This document shows positions 9,814 through 19,165 of a DNA stretch of 64,000 nucleotides, piece by piece. The notes beneath the pieces are model-generated. The model was not told the origin of the DNA. It searched no databases and saw only the letters and a list, made by a program, of their open reading frames with translations. Numbering within the stretch: the stretch's first letter is position 1; every line of letters begins with the position of its first letter. Location: positions 1-64,000 of the forward strand of contig NSIM01000002.1 in assembly GCA_002737705.1 (NCBI GenBank), read 5' to 3'. Made by a program: the position numbers and the translations under genes. This DNA is from Flavobacteriales bacterium (GTDB lineage Bacteria > Bacteroidota > Bacteroidia > NS11-12g > UBA955).

Positions 9814-10611
9814 TTAATTCTGCCTTTTACGGCGTTCTCCTGCACTGCGGTCGCCACCTGGGCCACCATTACGATCTCCACCTCTATTGCGATCTCCACC
9901 CCTGTCTCTGCGATCTGGTCTTCCGCCAGGTGCACCACCGCCTTCACGACGACGCTCTGGTTCTACTTGGGGTGACAAATCAACTTTGCCATAAATTTCA
10001 CCCTTGCACACCCACACCTTAATTCCAATTTTTCCGTAAACCGTTTGTGCTTCTGCCAATGCATAATCGATATTGGCACGAAGTGTATGCAGTGGGGTTC
10101 TTCCATCTTTATACATCTCGGAACGTGCAATTTCACCCCCATTTAAACGACCACTAATACGAACTTTAATACCTTCAGCACCCATTTTCATAGTGGTTTG
10201 AATGGCATTCTTAATAGCTCTTTTGTATGAAAAACGATTTTCGATTTGTTGTGCGATATTTTCTCCTACCAAGCGAGCATCCAATTCAGGACGTTTAATC
10301 TCGCTGATATTGATCTGTATATCTTTACCCGTAATCTTCTTAATTTCCTCGCGAATTGCATCCACTTCAGCACCACCCTTTCCAATAACAATTCCTGGAC
10401 GGCTTGTATGAATAGTAAGTGTTATCCGTTTCAGGGTTCGCTCTATCACAACCCGTGCAATACCCCCTCTTGGAATACGCACACGCATGTATTTGCGAAT
10501 TTTTTCGTCTTCAACGAGCTTATCACCGTAATCTTTTCCTCCAAACCAATTGGAGTCCCAACCACGGATGATTCCTAAACGCAATCCTATTGGGTTAATC
10601 TTTTGTCCCAT
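9814..10611 (-). CDS. rpsC: 30S ribosomal protein S3 with RGG-rich tail
   Basis: S3 (265 aa), at the mRNA entry tunnel. It has an N-terminal KH domain ([20 protein letters not shown]) and the C-terminal S3 domain ([34 protein letters not shown]). The core ends near residue 215. The remaining 50 residues are almost entirely Arg, Gly, Asp and Asn (for example [20 protein letters not shown]), a disordered tail about 30 residues longer than the E. coli protein. Bacteroidota S3 proteins often have extensions; the RGG composition is the notable point. Confidence 0.97.
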   Translation of the reverse strand: MGQKINPIGLRLGIIRGWDSNWFGGKDYGDKLVEDEKIRKYMRVRIPRGGIARVVIERTLKRITLTIHTSRPGIVIGKGGAEVDAIREEIKKITGKDIQINISEIKRPELDARLVGENIAQQIENRFSYKRAIKNAIQTTMKMGAEGIKVRISGRLNGGEIARSEMYKDGRTPLHTLRANIDYALAEAQTVYGKIGIKVWVCKGEIYGKVDLSPQVEPERRREGGGAPGGRPDRRDRGGDRNRGGDRNGGPGGDRSAGERRKRQN

Positions 10612-10631
10612 ATGTTATACTACTATTCTTA

Positions 10632-11006
10632 TTATTCGTTAACGGTTTCAACTTCATTTTTCTTCAAGCTATCAATCACAATGGTTACATGATTGGTGCG
10701 CTTGCGTTGGCGATGACCCCTTCCTTGGGGTGCTGTCCTGAGCCTTTTTACAACAATACCACCATCAACCATAATTGATTTAACAAATAAATTGCTGTCT
10801 TCAATTCGCTCACCCGTATTGGATTGTCCCCAATTCGCGATAGCGCTTTTGATTAACTTAGACAGGTATATGGCATAGGTTGGCTTTTGATTCCACTGAA
10901 GAATATTCAAGGCAAGCTCTACACGTTGTCCCCTTACTACGTCGGCTACCAAACGCATTTTGCGCGGTGATAACGGACAGTTTCTTAAAATTGCTTTTGC
11001 TTCCAT
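10632..11006 (-). CDS. rplV: 50S ribosomal protein L22
   Basis: L22 (124 aa), lining the exit tunnel. It begins MEAKAILRNCPLSPRKMRLV. Other typical stretches are ALNILQWNQKPTYAIYLSKL, the tunnel hairpin GGIVVKRLRTAPQGRGHRQR and KRTNHVTIVI. An ATG at 11006 is preferred over the GTG immediately before it at 11009. It lies between rpsS and rpsC. Confidence 0.97.
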   Translation of the reverse strand: MEAKAILRNCPLSPRKMRLVADVVRGQRVELALNILQWNQKPTYAIYLSKLIKSAIANWGQSNTGERIEDSNLFVKSIMVDGGIVVKRLRTAPQGRGHRQRKRTNHVTIVIDSLKKNEVETVNE

Positions 11007-11020
11007 CACTATTGTGTATA

Positions 11021-11278
11021 TTATTTACCGTGGCCTTTAAATGTTCTAGTTGGAGCAAATTCACCCAGTTTATGACCGACCATATTCTCTGTTACGTATA
11101 CAGGAATAAATTTATTGCCGTTGTGAACAGCAAATGTGTGGCCAACAAAATCGGGAATAATCAAACTTCTTCTAGACCAAGTTTTAAGGACAGATTTTTT
11201 ATTGCTATCATTCAATACTGCAACCTTGCTAAACAATTTTACGTCTACAAATGGACCTTTTTTTATGGATCTTGCCAT
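11021..11278 (-). CDS. rpsS: 30S ribosomal protein S19
   Basis: S19 (85 aa), in the 30S head near the A site. It begins [16 protein letters not shown]. It has the family signature [20 protein letters not shown] and ends [17 protein letters not shown]. It lies between rplB and rplV as in the S10 operon. Confidence 0.98.
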   Translation of the reverse strand: MARSIKKGPFVDVKLFSKVAVLNDSNKKSVLKTWSRRSLIIPDFVGHTFAVHNGNKFIPVYVTENMVGHKLGEFAPTRTFKGHGK

Positions 11279-11293
11279 GGTTCTGTTTATTTA

Positions 11294-12127
11294 TTAATTG
11301 TTGCGAATTGATTTTCTTTTTTCGAGGATCATTTTACTGCTGTTTTTTTTGGAAGACCGCGTCTTTTGTCCTTGAGAATATATGAGGTTTCTAGATCTTG
11401 GCTGTCCGCCTTTGTTTCGGCCTTCACCACCACCCATTGGATGATCAACAGGGTTCATTGCAGTCGGACGAACACGGGGGCGGATACCCAACCAACGAGA
11501 ACGTCCTGCTTTTCCTTTGCGTTCTTGGCTATGCTCTTGGTTTCCCACTGAACCCAATGTTGCAAGGCAAGTGGCAAGTATAAGGCGACTTTCGCCTGAG
11601 GGTAATTTAATGGCAGCGTATTTTCCTTCACGGGCCATCAATTGGGCATAAGACCCTGCACTGCGGCAAATCTTAGCACCTTGACCTGGACTCATTTCGA
11701 TGTTGTGCACCAAGGATCCCAATGGAATTTCTGCCAAAGGCAAAGCATTGCCCACATCAGGAGAAACACCAGGACCTTGCTCAATTTTTTGACCTACTTT
11801 TAATCCAGCAGGTGCAATAATGTAACGTTTTTCATCATCGAATTTTACCAACGCAATAAATGCACTGCGATTGGGATCGTATTCAACGGTCAATACCTCT
11901 CCAACAACTCCATGGTTATTCCGCTTGAAGTCAATGATACGGTAACGACGCTTATGACCACCACCGATATACCGTGATGTAGTTCTTCCTTGATTGTTTC
12001 GACCACCAGACTTGCTCAATGATAACAACAAACTTTTTTCGGGCTTGCTGGCAGTGATTTCTGCAAACGCATTGGCAACCCTAAAGCGTTGACCTGGCGT
12101 GGTGGGATTTAGACGACGTACTGCCAT
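11294..12127 (-). CDS. rplB: 50S ribosomal protein L2
   Basis: L2 (277 aa), needed for subunit joining and peptidyl-transferase assembly. It begins [19 protein letters not shown]. It has the OB-fold part ([20 protein letters not shown]), the SH3-like part ([20 protein letters not shown]) and the C-terminal rRNA-binding loop [20 protein letters not shown] that approaches the catalytic centre. Full length; S10-operon position between rplW and rpsS. Confidence 0.98.
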   Translation of the reverse strand: MAVRRLNPTTPGQRFRVANAFAEITASKPEKSLLLSLSKSGGRNNQGRTTSRYIGGGHKRRYRIIDFKRNNHGVVGEVLTVEYDPNRSAFIALVKFDDEKRYIIAPAGLKVGQKIEQGPGVSPDVGNALPLAEIPLGSLVHNIEMSPGQGAKICRSAGSYAQLMAREGKYAAIKLPSGESRLILATCLATLGSVGNQEHSQERKGKAGRSRWLGIRPRVRPTAMNPVDHPMGGGEGRNKGGQPRSRNLIYSQGQKTRSSKKNSSKMILEKRKSIRNN

Positions 12128-12129
12128 GA

Positions 12130-12414
12130 TTAGATGTTTTGGTAAAAGTCTATGTTAAACCCTTCTTTCAGTGTGATAATTGCCTTTTTATACTTTGCAG
12201 TATATCCGGAGATTTGGCCTGTGCGACGGTTACGACGCGACTTCCCCCGTTGTATCATAGTGTTAACAGATGCTACCTCTACTGCATAGAATTGTTCCAC
12301 AGCTTTTTTAATTTCGTCTTTGGTTGACATCGTGTCAACAACGAAACCGTATTGTCCGCGTTTATCCATGAGGGTAGTCATCTTCTCACTAATCAATGGT
12401 CTTTTAAGTATCAT
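12130..12414 (-). CDS. rplW: 50S ribosomal protein L23
   Basis: L23 (94 aa), the docking site for trigger factor and SRP at the tunnel exit. It begins [20 protein letters not shown]. Typical features are [20 protein letters not shown] and the loop [20 protein letters not shown]. Its start overlaps the end of rplD by four bases (12411-12414), a translational-coupling arrangement. Confidence 0.97.
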   Translation of the reverse strand: MILKRPLISEKMTTLMDKRGQYGFVVDTMSTKDEIKKAVEQFYAVEVASVNTMIQRGKSRRNRRTGQISGYTAKYKKAIITLKEGFNIDFYQNI

Positions 12415-13037
12415 TTTGTATGTGCCTCCTGAATTTTAGCAATGGAATTTTCGGTAATAATCAACTTTGCAGCCTTCATTACTTCATAGGTGTTTACATC
12501 GCAAGCACGCATGATTGTATTCCCTTCGATATTGCGGGCCGATAAAACAAGATTCTTTTGGGCATCGGGTGTAACAAAAAGCGTTCGTCCGCTTACATTC
12601 AGTGCCTTCAAAATATTCATGAATGCTGATGTTTTGGGAGTAGCCAAGTCGAAGTCCTCAACGACCAAAATATTGTTTGATGAGGCTTTGTATGAAAGGG
12701 CCGACAAACGAGCAACCCGCTTTAATTTTTTGTTTAATTTAAATGAATAGTCGCGGGGACGTGGACCGTGAATTCGGGCACCACCAACATAAATACCGGC
12801 TTTCAATGAACCGTGACGGGCACCACCAGTCCCTTTTTGACGCAGTACTTTGCGTGTTGAATGGTAAATTTCCTTTTTTTCTTTTGTTTTGTGGGTTCCT
12901 TGCCGCTGATTGGCCAAGAATTGCTTCACATCCAAATAGATTGCATGGTCGTTAGGACTCACCCCGAATACAGATTCGGAGAGAGTAACCGTTCTGCCTG
13001 TTTCGGCACCTTGATTGTTTAATACCTTGATTTCCAT
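12411..13037 (-). CDS. rplD: 50S ribosomal protein L4
   Basis: L4 (208 aa), with a long loop into the exit tunnel (KVLRQKGTGGARHGSLKAGI, then GGARIHGPRPRDYSFKLNKK). The globular part ends NTYEVMKAAKLIITENSIAK. In E. coli L4 represses the S10 operon; nothing in this sequence shows whether that holds here. It lies between rplC and rplW. Confidence 0.97.
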   Translation of the reverse strand: MEIKVLNNQGAETGRTVTLSESVFGVSPNDHAIYLDVKQFLANQRQGTHKTKEKKEIYHSTRKVLRQKGTGGARHGSLKAGIYVGGARIHGPRPRDYSFKLNKKLKRVARLSALSYKASSNNILVVEDFDLATPKTSAFMNILKALNVSGRTLFVTPDAQKNLVLSARNIEGNTIMRACDVNTYEVMKAAKLIITENSIAKIQEAHTK

Positions 13038-13041
13038 AAGA

Positions 13042-13659
13042 TTAACGCTCTATTATTATGGTTGAACCATTGTATCCTGGAACCGCTCCTTTGACTACGA
13101 GCAAGTTTCTTTCTACATCTATTTTCAAAACCTCTAGGTTTTGAATTTTTACACGATTGCCACCTGTACGGCCTGCCATGCGCATTCCTTTGAATACACG
13201 ACCGGGAAAAGAACAAGCCCCAATCGAACCTGGTGCACGTAAACGATTGTGTTGTCCGTGTGTAGCTTCACCCACTCCAGCAAAACCGTGGCGCTTAACA
13301 ACACCTTGAAACCCCTTGCCTTTGGCTTTTCCTACAACACTTACATATTCACCCAATTCGAATAAGCCAACATCAATAATAGAACCCAAGGTTGAACCTG
13401 ATTCAACATCTCGGAATTCAATTACCGTTCTTTTAGGAGAGGTTTTGGCTTTCGCAAAATGGCCTTTCATTGCAGAAGATGTATGCTTGTCTTTTTTATC
13501 TCCCCAAGACAATTGGATTGCCTCATAGCCATCTGTATCTAAGGTTTTTACCTGGGTAACAACGCAAGGACCCGCTTCAACAACAGTACAAGCTATCCGC
13601 TTGCCCGCTTCGCTGAAGATGGTGGTCATTCCCAATTTTTTTCCGATTATTCCGTTCAT
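13042..13659 (-). CDS. rplC: 50S ribosomal protein L3
   Basis: L3 (205 aa), near the peptidyl-transferase centre. It begins [20 protein letters not shown]. It has the signature [20 protein letters not shown] and the central extension [20 protein letters not shown]. The methylated Gln of other L3 proteins lies in the GQHNR region. It lies between rpsJ and rplD, 12 and 4 bases from each. Confidence 0.97.
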   Translation of the reverse strand: MNGIIGKKLGMTTIFSEAGKRIACTVVEAGPCVVTQVKTLDTDGYEAIQLSWGDKKDKHTSSAMKGHFAKAKTSPKRTVIEFRDVESGSTLGSIIDVGLFELGEYVSVVGKAKGKGFQGVVKRHGFAGVGEATHGQHNRLRAPGSIGACSFPGRVFKGMRMAGRTGGNRVKIQNLEVLKIDVERNLLVVKGAVPGYNGSTIIIER

Positions 13660-13671
13660 GGCTTCTTCTTC

Positions 13672-13980
13672 TTACAATTTAATTTCCACTTCAACACCGC
13701 TCGGCAATTCTATCTTCATCAAAGCATCAACTGTTTTGGTTGATCCATTAAATATGTCGATCAAACGCTGATAGGTGCAATACTGAAACTGCTCCCTGGC
13801 TTTTTTGTTTACGTGGGGTGAGCGCAACACAGTGAAAATTCTCTTTCGTGTTGGAAGTGGCACTGGACCACTTACCACGACCCCAGTGGTCTTAACGGCC
13901 TTCACAATCTTTTCGGCAGATTTGTCGATTAGATTGTGGTCGAAAGACTTGAGTTTTATTCTGATTCTCTGACTTAGCAT
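13672..13980 (-). CDS. rpsJ: 30S ribosomal protein S10
   Basis: S10 (102 aa), also known as NusE for its role with NusB in antitermination. It begins [19 protein letters not shown]. It carries the loop [20 protein letters not shown] and [20 protein letters not shown]. It follows fusA with 11 bases between them; tuf, which sits here in many bacteria, is absent. Confidence 0.98.
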   Translation of the reverse strand: MLSQRIRIKLKSFDHNLIDKSAEKIVKAVKTTGVVVSGPVPLPTRKRIFTVLRSPHVNKKAREQFQYCTYQRLIDIFNGSTKTVDALMKIELPSGVEVEIKL

Positions 13981-13991
13981 TTTATATTTAA

Positions 13992-16094
13992 TTAACTACT
14001 AGCGTTTACTTTTTTTAAGACTTCTTCTGCAATTGCCTTTGGAGTTTCAGCATAATGGCTAAATTCCATAGAGGAGGTTGCACGACCCGAGGTAATGGTT
14101 CTCAATGTTGTAACATATCCAAACATTTCACTCAATGGCACCTTGGCTTTCACGATCTGGGCACCTGCGCGTTCATCGATACCCTCTAGTTGGCCACGTC
14201 TACGGTTCAAATCACCCATTACATCTCCACTGTTTTCATGGGGAGTAACAACTTCTAATTTCATTATTGGCTCCATTAATACCGGACCACACTTCTTTGC
14301 TGCATCTCTAAATCCCATACGGGCTGCAACTTCAAACGAAAGTGAATCAGAATCCACCGCATGAAAACTTCCGTCAAATAAGCGAACTTTAATCCGATCG
14401 ATCGGGAACCCAGACAATACACCATTAACCATGGCAGCCTTAAACCCTTTTTCTACTGAAGGAATAAATTCACGGGGGATAGACCCACCCACTACTTCAT
14501 TCACAAACTGAAGACCCTCACCAACGAAAGTTTCATCCGCTGGACCCAAGGTAAACTGAATATCTGCAAATTTACCACGACCACCCGTTTGTTTCTTGTA
14601 AGTTTCTCTATGGGTGGTGTTTTTGGTGATTGCTTCTTTGTAGGCAACTTGAGGCGCACCTTGATTGCATTCAACTTTGAATTCACGCTTTAGGCGATCC
14701 ACAATAATCTCCAGGTGTAATTCACCCATACCACTAATAATGGTCTGACCCGTTTCTTGGTCTGAATGTACACGAAACGTAGGATCTTCTTCGGCCAATT
14801 TAGACAATGCATTTCCTAATTTGTCTGAATCTACTTGTGTTTTAGGCTCAATGGCCAAACCAATTACAGGCTCAGGAAATACCATCGATTCCAATACAAT
14901 CGGAAATCCCTCCAAACAAAGTGTATCACCCGTTCTGATATCTTTAAACCCAACTGCAGCACCAATATCGCCAGCACCCAAATAATCTATAGGGTTCTGC
15001 TTATTGGCATGCATCTGAAACAAGCGAGAAATTCTTTCTTTATTGCCAGTACGCATGTTTACAACATACGAGCCTGCATCTAATTTGCCTGAGTAAGCAC
15101 GTAAAAAACACAAACGGCCAACATACGGATCGGTTGCAATTTTAAATGCCAATGCAGCAAAAGGTTCTTTATAATCTGGTTTCAAAATTAATTCGGATCC
15201 AGTATTGGGGTTGGTTCCTTTGGCACCACCCTTGTCTATCGGGGAAGGCATTAATTCCATCACCATATCCAACATGGTTTGAACCCCCTTGTTCTTAAAC
15301 GCTGAACCGCACATCATGGGAACGATTTTCATATCGATTACTGCAGGACGCAATGCATTTAATATTTCGCGCTCAGTAATAGAAGTAGGGTCATCAAAGA
15401 ATTTCTCCATGAGGGTATCGTCATATTCAGACACTGCCTCAAGTAGCTTTTCCCTCCATTCAGTGGCTTCTTCTACCAAATCGGCTGGGATATCTATAAT
15501 GTCATAGGTCATTCCTAGGTCACTGTCATTCCAAACCATACCTCTGAAATTGATCAGGTCAACAACACCCTTGAAATTGTCTTCAGCACCAATGGGAAGC
15601 TGCAAAGGAATTGCATTGCTACCCAACATGGTTTTTACCTGAGATACCACATTCAAAAAATCGGCACCCGCACGATCCATTTTGTTTACAAAACCAATAC
15701 GGGCAACATTATAATTATTGGCCAAGCGCCAATTGGTTTCAGATTGGGGCTCAACACCATCAACCGAACTAAATAAAAATACCAATCCATCCAATACACG
15801 CAGAGAACGATTCACCTCTACAGTAAAGTCAACGTGACCAGGCGTATCAATGATATTGATGTGGTAATTAGATCCACGGTAATCCCAAAAAACTGTCGTA
15901 GCAGCCGACGTGATCGTAATCCCTCTCTCCTGTTCTTGGGCCATCCAATCCATTGTAGCTGCACCATCATGAACCTCTCCAATCTTGTGGTTAACACCAG
16001 AATAATACAGAATACGTTCAGTCGTAGTGGTTTTACCTGCGTCAATGTGAGCGGCTATCCCAATATTTCTTGTAAGTGCTAAATCGCGTGACAT
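13992..16094 (-). CDS. fusA: Elongation factor G
   Basis: EF-G (700 aa), the GTPase driving ribosomal translocation. G1 is [19 protein letters not shown] (residues 15 onward). Switch II is [20 protein letters not shown] and G4 is [10 protein letters not shown]. Domain IV contains [20 protein letters not shown] followed by GGRGKFADI, and the C-terminal domain has [20 protein letters not shown]. The length is standard for EF-G1. Str-operon position rpsL-rpsG-fusA, with 17 bases to rpsG. Confidence 0.98.
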   Translation of the reverse strand: MSRDLALTRNIGIAAHIDAGKTTTTERILYYSGVNHKIGEVHDGAATMDWMAQEQERGITITSAATTVFWDYRGSNYHINIIDTPGHVDFTVEVNRSLRVLDGLVFLFSSVDGVEPQSETNWRLANNYNVARIGFVNKMDRAGADFLNVVSQVKTMLGSNAIPLQLPIGAEDNFKGVVDLINFRGMVWNDSDLGMTYDIIDIPADLVEEATEWREKLLEAVSEYDDTLMEKFFDDPTSITEREILNALRPAVIDMKIVPMMCGSAFKNKGVQTMLDMVMELMPSPIDKGGAKGTNPNTGSELILKPDYKEPFAALAFKIATDPYVGRLCFLRAYSGKLDAGSYVVNMRTGNKERISRLFQMHANKQNPIDYLGAGDIGAAVGFKDIRTGDTLCLEGFPIVLESMVFPEPVIGLAIEPKTQVDSDKLGNALSKLAEEDPTFRVHSDQETGQTIISGMGELHLEIIVDRLKREFKVECNQGAPQVAYKEAITKNTTHRETYKKQTGGRGKFADIQFTLGPADETFVGEGLQFVNEVVGGSIPREFIPSVEKGFKAAMVNGVLSGFPIDRIKVRLFDGSFHAVDSDSLSFEVAARMGFRDAAKKCGPVLMEPIMKLEVVTPHENSGDVMGDLNRRRGQLEGIDERAGAQIVKAKVPLSEMFGYVTTLRTITSGRATSSMEFSHYAETPKAIAEEVLKKVNASS

Positions 16095-16111
16095 TCTATT
16101 GTATAATTCTA

Positions 16112-16582
16112 TTAAATTCTAAAGTGGGCAAATGCTTTGTTGGCCTCGGCCATTTTATGGGTATCTTCTTTTTTCTTAACGGCAGAACCTTCATTGCGAG
16201 ACGCCGACAAAATTTCTCCAGCCAATTTTTCAGCCATCGATTTCTCATTGCGTTTGCGGGCATATCCAATCATCCATTTCATTCCAACCGCCATGCGGCG
16301 ACGGGGTGAAACCTCTGTAGGGATTTGAAATGTCGAACCACCAACACGACGGGCTTTCACCTCAACTGTAGGCATTACATTGTTTAATGCTTTGCGGAAT
16401 GTCTCTATTCCTGGCTCTTCACTCACTTTTCCTTCAACAATGTCTAAGGCAGAATAAAAGATATTGTAGGCCAATGATTTTTTGCCATCGTACATCATAC
16501 CATTCACAAAGCGGCTTACCACCACGTCGTTGAATTTTGGGTCGGGTAATAATATGCGTTTTTTGGCGCGGGCTTTTCTCAT
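16112..16582 (-). CDS. rpsG: 30S ribosomal protein S7
   Basis: S7 (156 aa), the assembly initiator of the 30S head, contacting E-site tRNA. It begins [20 protein letters not shown]. It contains [40 protein letters not shown] and the C-terminal helix [19 protein letters not shown]. It is the second gene of the str block, 16 bases after rpsL. Confidence 0.98.
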   Translation of the reverse strand: MRKARAKKRILLPDPKFNDVVVSRFVNGMMYDGKKSLAYNIFYSALDIVEGKVSEEPGIETFRKALNNVMPTVEVKARRVGGSTFQIPTEVSPRRRMAVGMKWMIGYARKRNEKSMAEKLAGEILSASRNEGSAVKKKEDTHKMAEANKAFAHFRI

Positions 16583-16598
16583 TTTGTTGGGTTCTTAA

Positions 16599-16979
16599 CT
16601 ATTTTTTTGCCTTGGGCTTCTTGGTTCCGTACTTGCTTCTTCTTTGGTTTCGGCCCTCAACACCAGCGGTATCCAATGCACCGCGAACAATGTGGTAACG
16701 AACACCTGGAAGATCTTTAACCCTTCCGCCACGCACCAAAACAATACTGTGCTCTTGTAGGTTATGCCCTTCACCAGGAATATATGCATTCACTTCTTTT
16801 CCATTCGACAAACGCACCCTAGCCACCTTGCGAAGCGCAGAATTCGGTTTCTTCGGAGTGGTTGTATAAACGCGGGTACAAACCCCTCTGCGTTGGGGGC
16901 AAGAATCAAGGGCCGGCGACTTACTCTTCCAAAGAGTTTCTTGTCTACCCTTTCTAATTAGCTGTTGAATAGTTGGCAT
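16599..16979 (-). CDS. rpsL: 30S ribosomal protein S12
   Basis: S12 (126 aa), the decoding-centre protein. It begins [13 protein letters not shown] and has the [19 protein letters not shown] and [19 protein letters not shown] segments. The lysines whose mutation gives streptomycin resistance elsewhere (in KKPNSA and RVKD) are in the sensitive state. It is the first gene of the super-operon; the promoter box lies 22 bases upstream of its ATG. Confidence 0.98.
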   Translation of the reverse strand: MPTIQQLIRKGRQETLWKSKSPALDSCPQRRGVCTRVYTTTPKKPNSALRKVARVRLSNGKEVNAYIPGEGHNLQEHSIVLVRGGRVKDLPGVRYHIVRGALDTAGVEGRNQRRSKYGTKKPKAKK

Positions 16980-17001
16980 AGTTTTTCCTAAAAAAGGACG
17001 G

Positions 17002-17032
17002 CAAAATTACGATTATTACTTGGCAAAATCAA
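17002..17032 (-). promoter_or_regulatory. Promoter of the rpsL ribosomal super-operon
   Basis: On the minus strand TTG (17030-17032) is followed by 20 bases and then TAATTTTG (17002-17009). This matches the Bacteroidota sigma-factor consensus TTG / TAnnTTTG with normal spacing. The box ends 22 bases before the rpsL ATG. It is the only full promoter match seen upstream of the 32-gene run. Basis: sequence match to an established consensus; no transcript data. Confidence 0.65.
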
Positions 17033-17184
17033 GACTCCATGAAAAAAAAATGCCTCGATTTGAAAAGAATTGAAAATAAATGCAAAAAACAGCCCATTTA
17101 CTCGCCTTAACACACTGCAATTTAAATATATGCTTCCTATGGGTAGAACCTTCAACTTTTTTTCTGCGTCTGTGAAATTGTGGT

Positions 17185-17192
17185 TATTTTTG
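17185..17192 (+). promoter_or_regulatory. Candidate -7 box (TATTTTTG) for the DUF1573 gene
   Basis: TATTTTTG matches TAnnTTTG and ends 28 bases before the GTG at 17221. No TTG lies at the expected -33 distance, so this is a half match. The rest of the 16980-17220 gap is AT-rich and shows no RNA gene or hairpin. Confidence 0.4.
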
Positions 17193-17220
17193 ACAAATTT
17201 TTTAACCCATCTATACCCTT

Positions 17221-18348
17221 GTGAAAATACAATTGCTATTTATATTGTTTCTTTTTGGACCGAGCAACAAGGGTGTGTTTGCCCAAAGCAAAGGGGCCGA
17301 AATTTCGTTCGACCACCACGCATACGATTTTGGTACACTATTGGAAAGCATCGGTTTCGCCAAACACCAATATCCCTTTACAAATACCGGAAACCAAGCC
17401 CTATTTATTCAACAAGTTCAAACCTCTTGCGGATGCACCACCCCCGATTGGACTAGAGACACGATTTTGCCTGGAAAAACAGGATTTATCGAAGCCAGTT
17501 ATGAAACGGTAAACCGCCTCGGGGAATTCAAAAAAACAATTACGGTTTATTCCAATGCCCTCTCTTCACCAATTGTTCATTTAGACATAGTAGGAAATGT
17601 GGTCAAAGAAGAATCTTCCCCCTTCGCAGCCAAAATCCCAGACTACGGAAAACTCAGCCTAAGCCAAGCCTCATTTTCTTTCAATCCAATTTATAGCAAT
17701 CAAACAGATACCCAGACGATTCGAATCATCAACGAAACCCCGTTTACCACAGTCTTTACCCCCATAGATCCCACACAAATACCGATTTTTTGCAAAATAC
17801 TTCGATTTCCTTCTAGCCTTGAACCCAATGAATCTGGGAAATTAACCCTCCAAATTGATGCAAAAAAAATCACACATTATGGTTTTAATGTCATTGAATT
17901 ACCCATCGTAAGCGACAATCCATCAACCCCCTATTTGGGTATTTATCTCAATTATTACCACAAGGAGTACTTTCCTAAAATGAATGCCAAACAATTGTTA
18001 AAACAAGCAAAATTGTTGGTCAACAAATTGGGACAAGATTTTGGCAAATTGGAGGCAGGAGATATTTTAACAACCGAATTTGTCTTTACAAATTCCGGGA
18101 AAAGCGAGCTATTGATTCACGAGATATCTCCAGACTGTGGATGCATCACACTCAAATATCCAAAAAAAAATCTGAAACCCGGAGAAAGTATGACAATCAA
18201 GGTATTGTTTGACACAGTGCTCAAAAAGGGCAATGCGAATCATGCTATTTGGGTTGTTTCCAATGATCCAGTAACCCCTGAACGCAGTCTTCTAATTCGA
18301 GCGCAATTTGATAAAAAAGTGATCGAATGCAAAACATGCCCGAAATAG
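17221..18348 (+). CDS. Secreted protein with two DUF1573 domains
   Basis: Function unknown. The protein (375 aa) starts at a GTG, with a signal peptide of about 22 residues (KIQLLFILFLF...VFAQ). Domain 1 (about 27-115) is an immunoglobulin-like DUF1573 with HAYDFGTLLESIGFAKHQYP, NTGNQALFIQQVQTSCGCT and Cys70/Cys72. Domain 2 (about 270-365) repeats the pattern with DFGKLEAGD and Cys306/Cys308 in DCGC. The paired Cys-Gly-Cys motif after a strand ending NTG or NSG is typical of the family, which is abundant in Bacteroidota and exported. It has no operon partner: divergent from rpsL and convergent with yebC. Confidence 0.85.
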   Translation: MKIQLLFILFLFGPSNKGVFAQSKGAEISFDHHAYDFGTLLESIGFAKHQYPFTNTGNQALFIQQVQTSCGCTTPDWTRDTILPGKTGFIEASYETVNRLGEFKKTITVYSNALSSPIVHLDIVGNVVKEESSPFAAKIPDYGKLSLSQASFSFNPIYSNQTDTQTIRIINETPFTTVFTPIDPTQIPIFCKILRFPSSLEPNESGKLTLQIDAKKITHYGFNVIELPIVSDNPSTPYLGIYLNYYHKEYFPKMNAKQLLKQAKLLVNKLGQDFGKLEAGDILTTEFVFTNSGKSELLIHEISPDCGCITLKYPKKNLKPGESMTIKVLFDTVLKKGNANHAIWVVSNDPVTPERSLLIRAQFDKKVIECKTCPK

Positions 18349-18387
18349 GCAATTTTTTACCTGTTCTCCAAACCAGATTGTTGTTTT

Positions 18388-19107
18388 TTACCTCAGGTTG
18401 TGGTATACATTCTGAACATCGTCATCCCCTTCCAATCGATCGATGAGATCCAATACTTCTTTTGCTTGGTCGTCATTTACGTCAACAAATGTGTTGGGTA
18501 TATATTGTAACTCAGAGCTTGTGATTTCAATCCCCTGGTCTTCAATATGTTTTTGAAATTGTCCAAATGCAGAAAAATCAGAATACAAATACACGTAATC
18601 ATCATCCGTTGCGATATCCTCCAATCCGCAATCAATAAGCGCCAATTCTAAATCATCTAAATCACGGACACCCAAACTTATAATTGCGATTTTTATAACC
18701 CCTTTTCTGGTGAATATAAAATCCAATGCTCCAGTTTTTCCCATTGCCCCTCCACCTTTATTAAAATGCATACGCACATTGGCAACTGTGCGGGTATTGT
18801 TGTCGGTTGCTGTTTCTACTAGAACCCCAACACCATGGGGAGCGTATCCTTCGAATCGAACTTCTTCATAATTTTCAGAATCACTTTTACTACTGGCGCG
18901 TTTGATGGCGGCATCTACCCTATCCTTGGGCATATTTACGGCTTTTGCGTTTTGTATAACTGTGCGTAATTTTGGATTGTAATCGGGGTTTGGACCTCCT
19001 TGTTTTACAGCGATTGCGATTTCCTTACCATAGCGGGTAAACTGCTTGGCCATGCGGTCGAATCGAGCAAACATGGTGTGCTTTCGTTTTTCAAATACCC
19101 TTCCCAT
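18388..19107 (-). CDS. YebC/TACO1-family DNA-binding or translation regulator
   Basis: A protein of 239 aa. The family N-terminus is MGRVFEKRKHTMFARFDRMA, followed by RYGKEIAIAVKQGGPNPDYN, LRTVIQNAKAVNMPKDRVDA and FEGYAPHGVGVLVETATDNN, and the acidic C-terminal domain expected of YebC proteins. Members are described as transcriptional regulators and, more recently, as factors that help translation of difficult motifs. The sequence cannot tell which applies. A TAnnTTTG box lies only 8 bases before its ATG. Confidence 0.92.
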   Translation of the reverse strand: MGRVFEKRKHTMFARFDRMAKQFTRYGKEIAIAVKQGGPNPDYNPKLRTVIQNAKAVNMPKDRVDAAIKRASSKSDSENYEEVRFEGYAPHGVGVLVETATDNNTRTVANVRMHFNKGGGAMGKTGALDFIFTRKGVIKIAIISLGVRDLDDLELALIDCGLEDIATDDDYVYLYSDFSAFGQFQKHIEDQGIEITSSELQYIPNTFVDVNDDQAKEVLDLIDRLEGDDDVQNVYHNLR

Positions 19108-19115
19108 TGTTGTCG

Positions 19116-19123
19116 CAAAGATA
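19116..19123 (-). promoter_or_regulatory. Candidate -7 box (TATCTTTG) 8 bases before yebC start
   Basis: The minus strand reads TATCTTTG, a perfect TAnnTTTG, ending eight bases before the ATG at 19107. TTTC sits 20 bases further upstream in the -33 position. If used, transcription would begin at or within a few bases of the start codon. Confidence 0.45.
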
Positions 19124-19165
19124 TGAAAGGAACCCTCACCATGGAAAGAGGCAACTTTAAAGAAC

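Noticed and set aside
17070-17456. Open frame of 128 codons upstream of and overlapping the DUF1573 gene
   Set aside because: Out of frame with the recognisable signal peptide and DUF1573 domain; no similarity seen.
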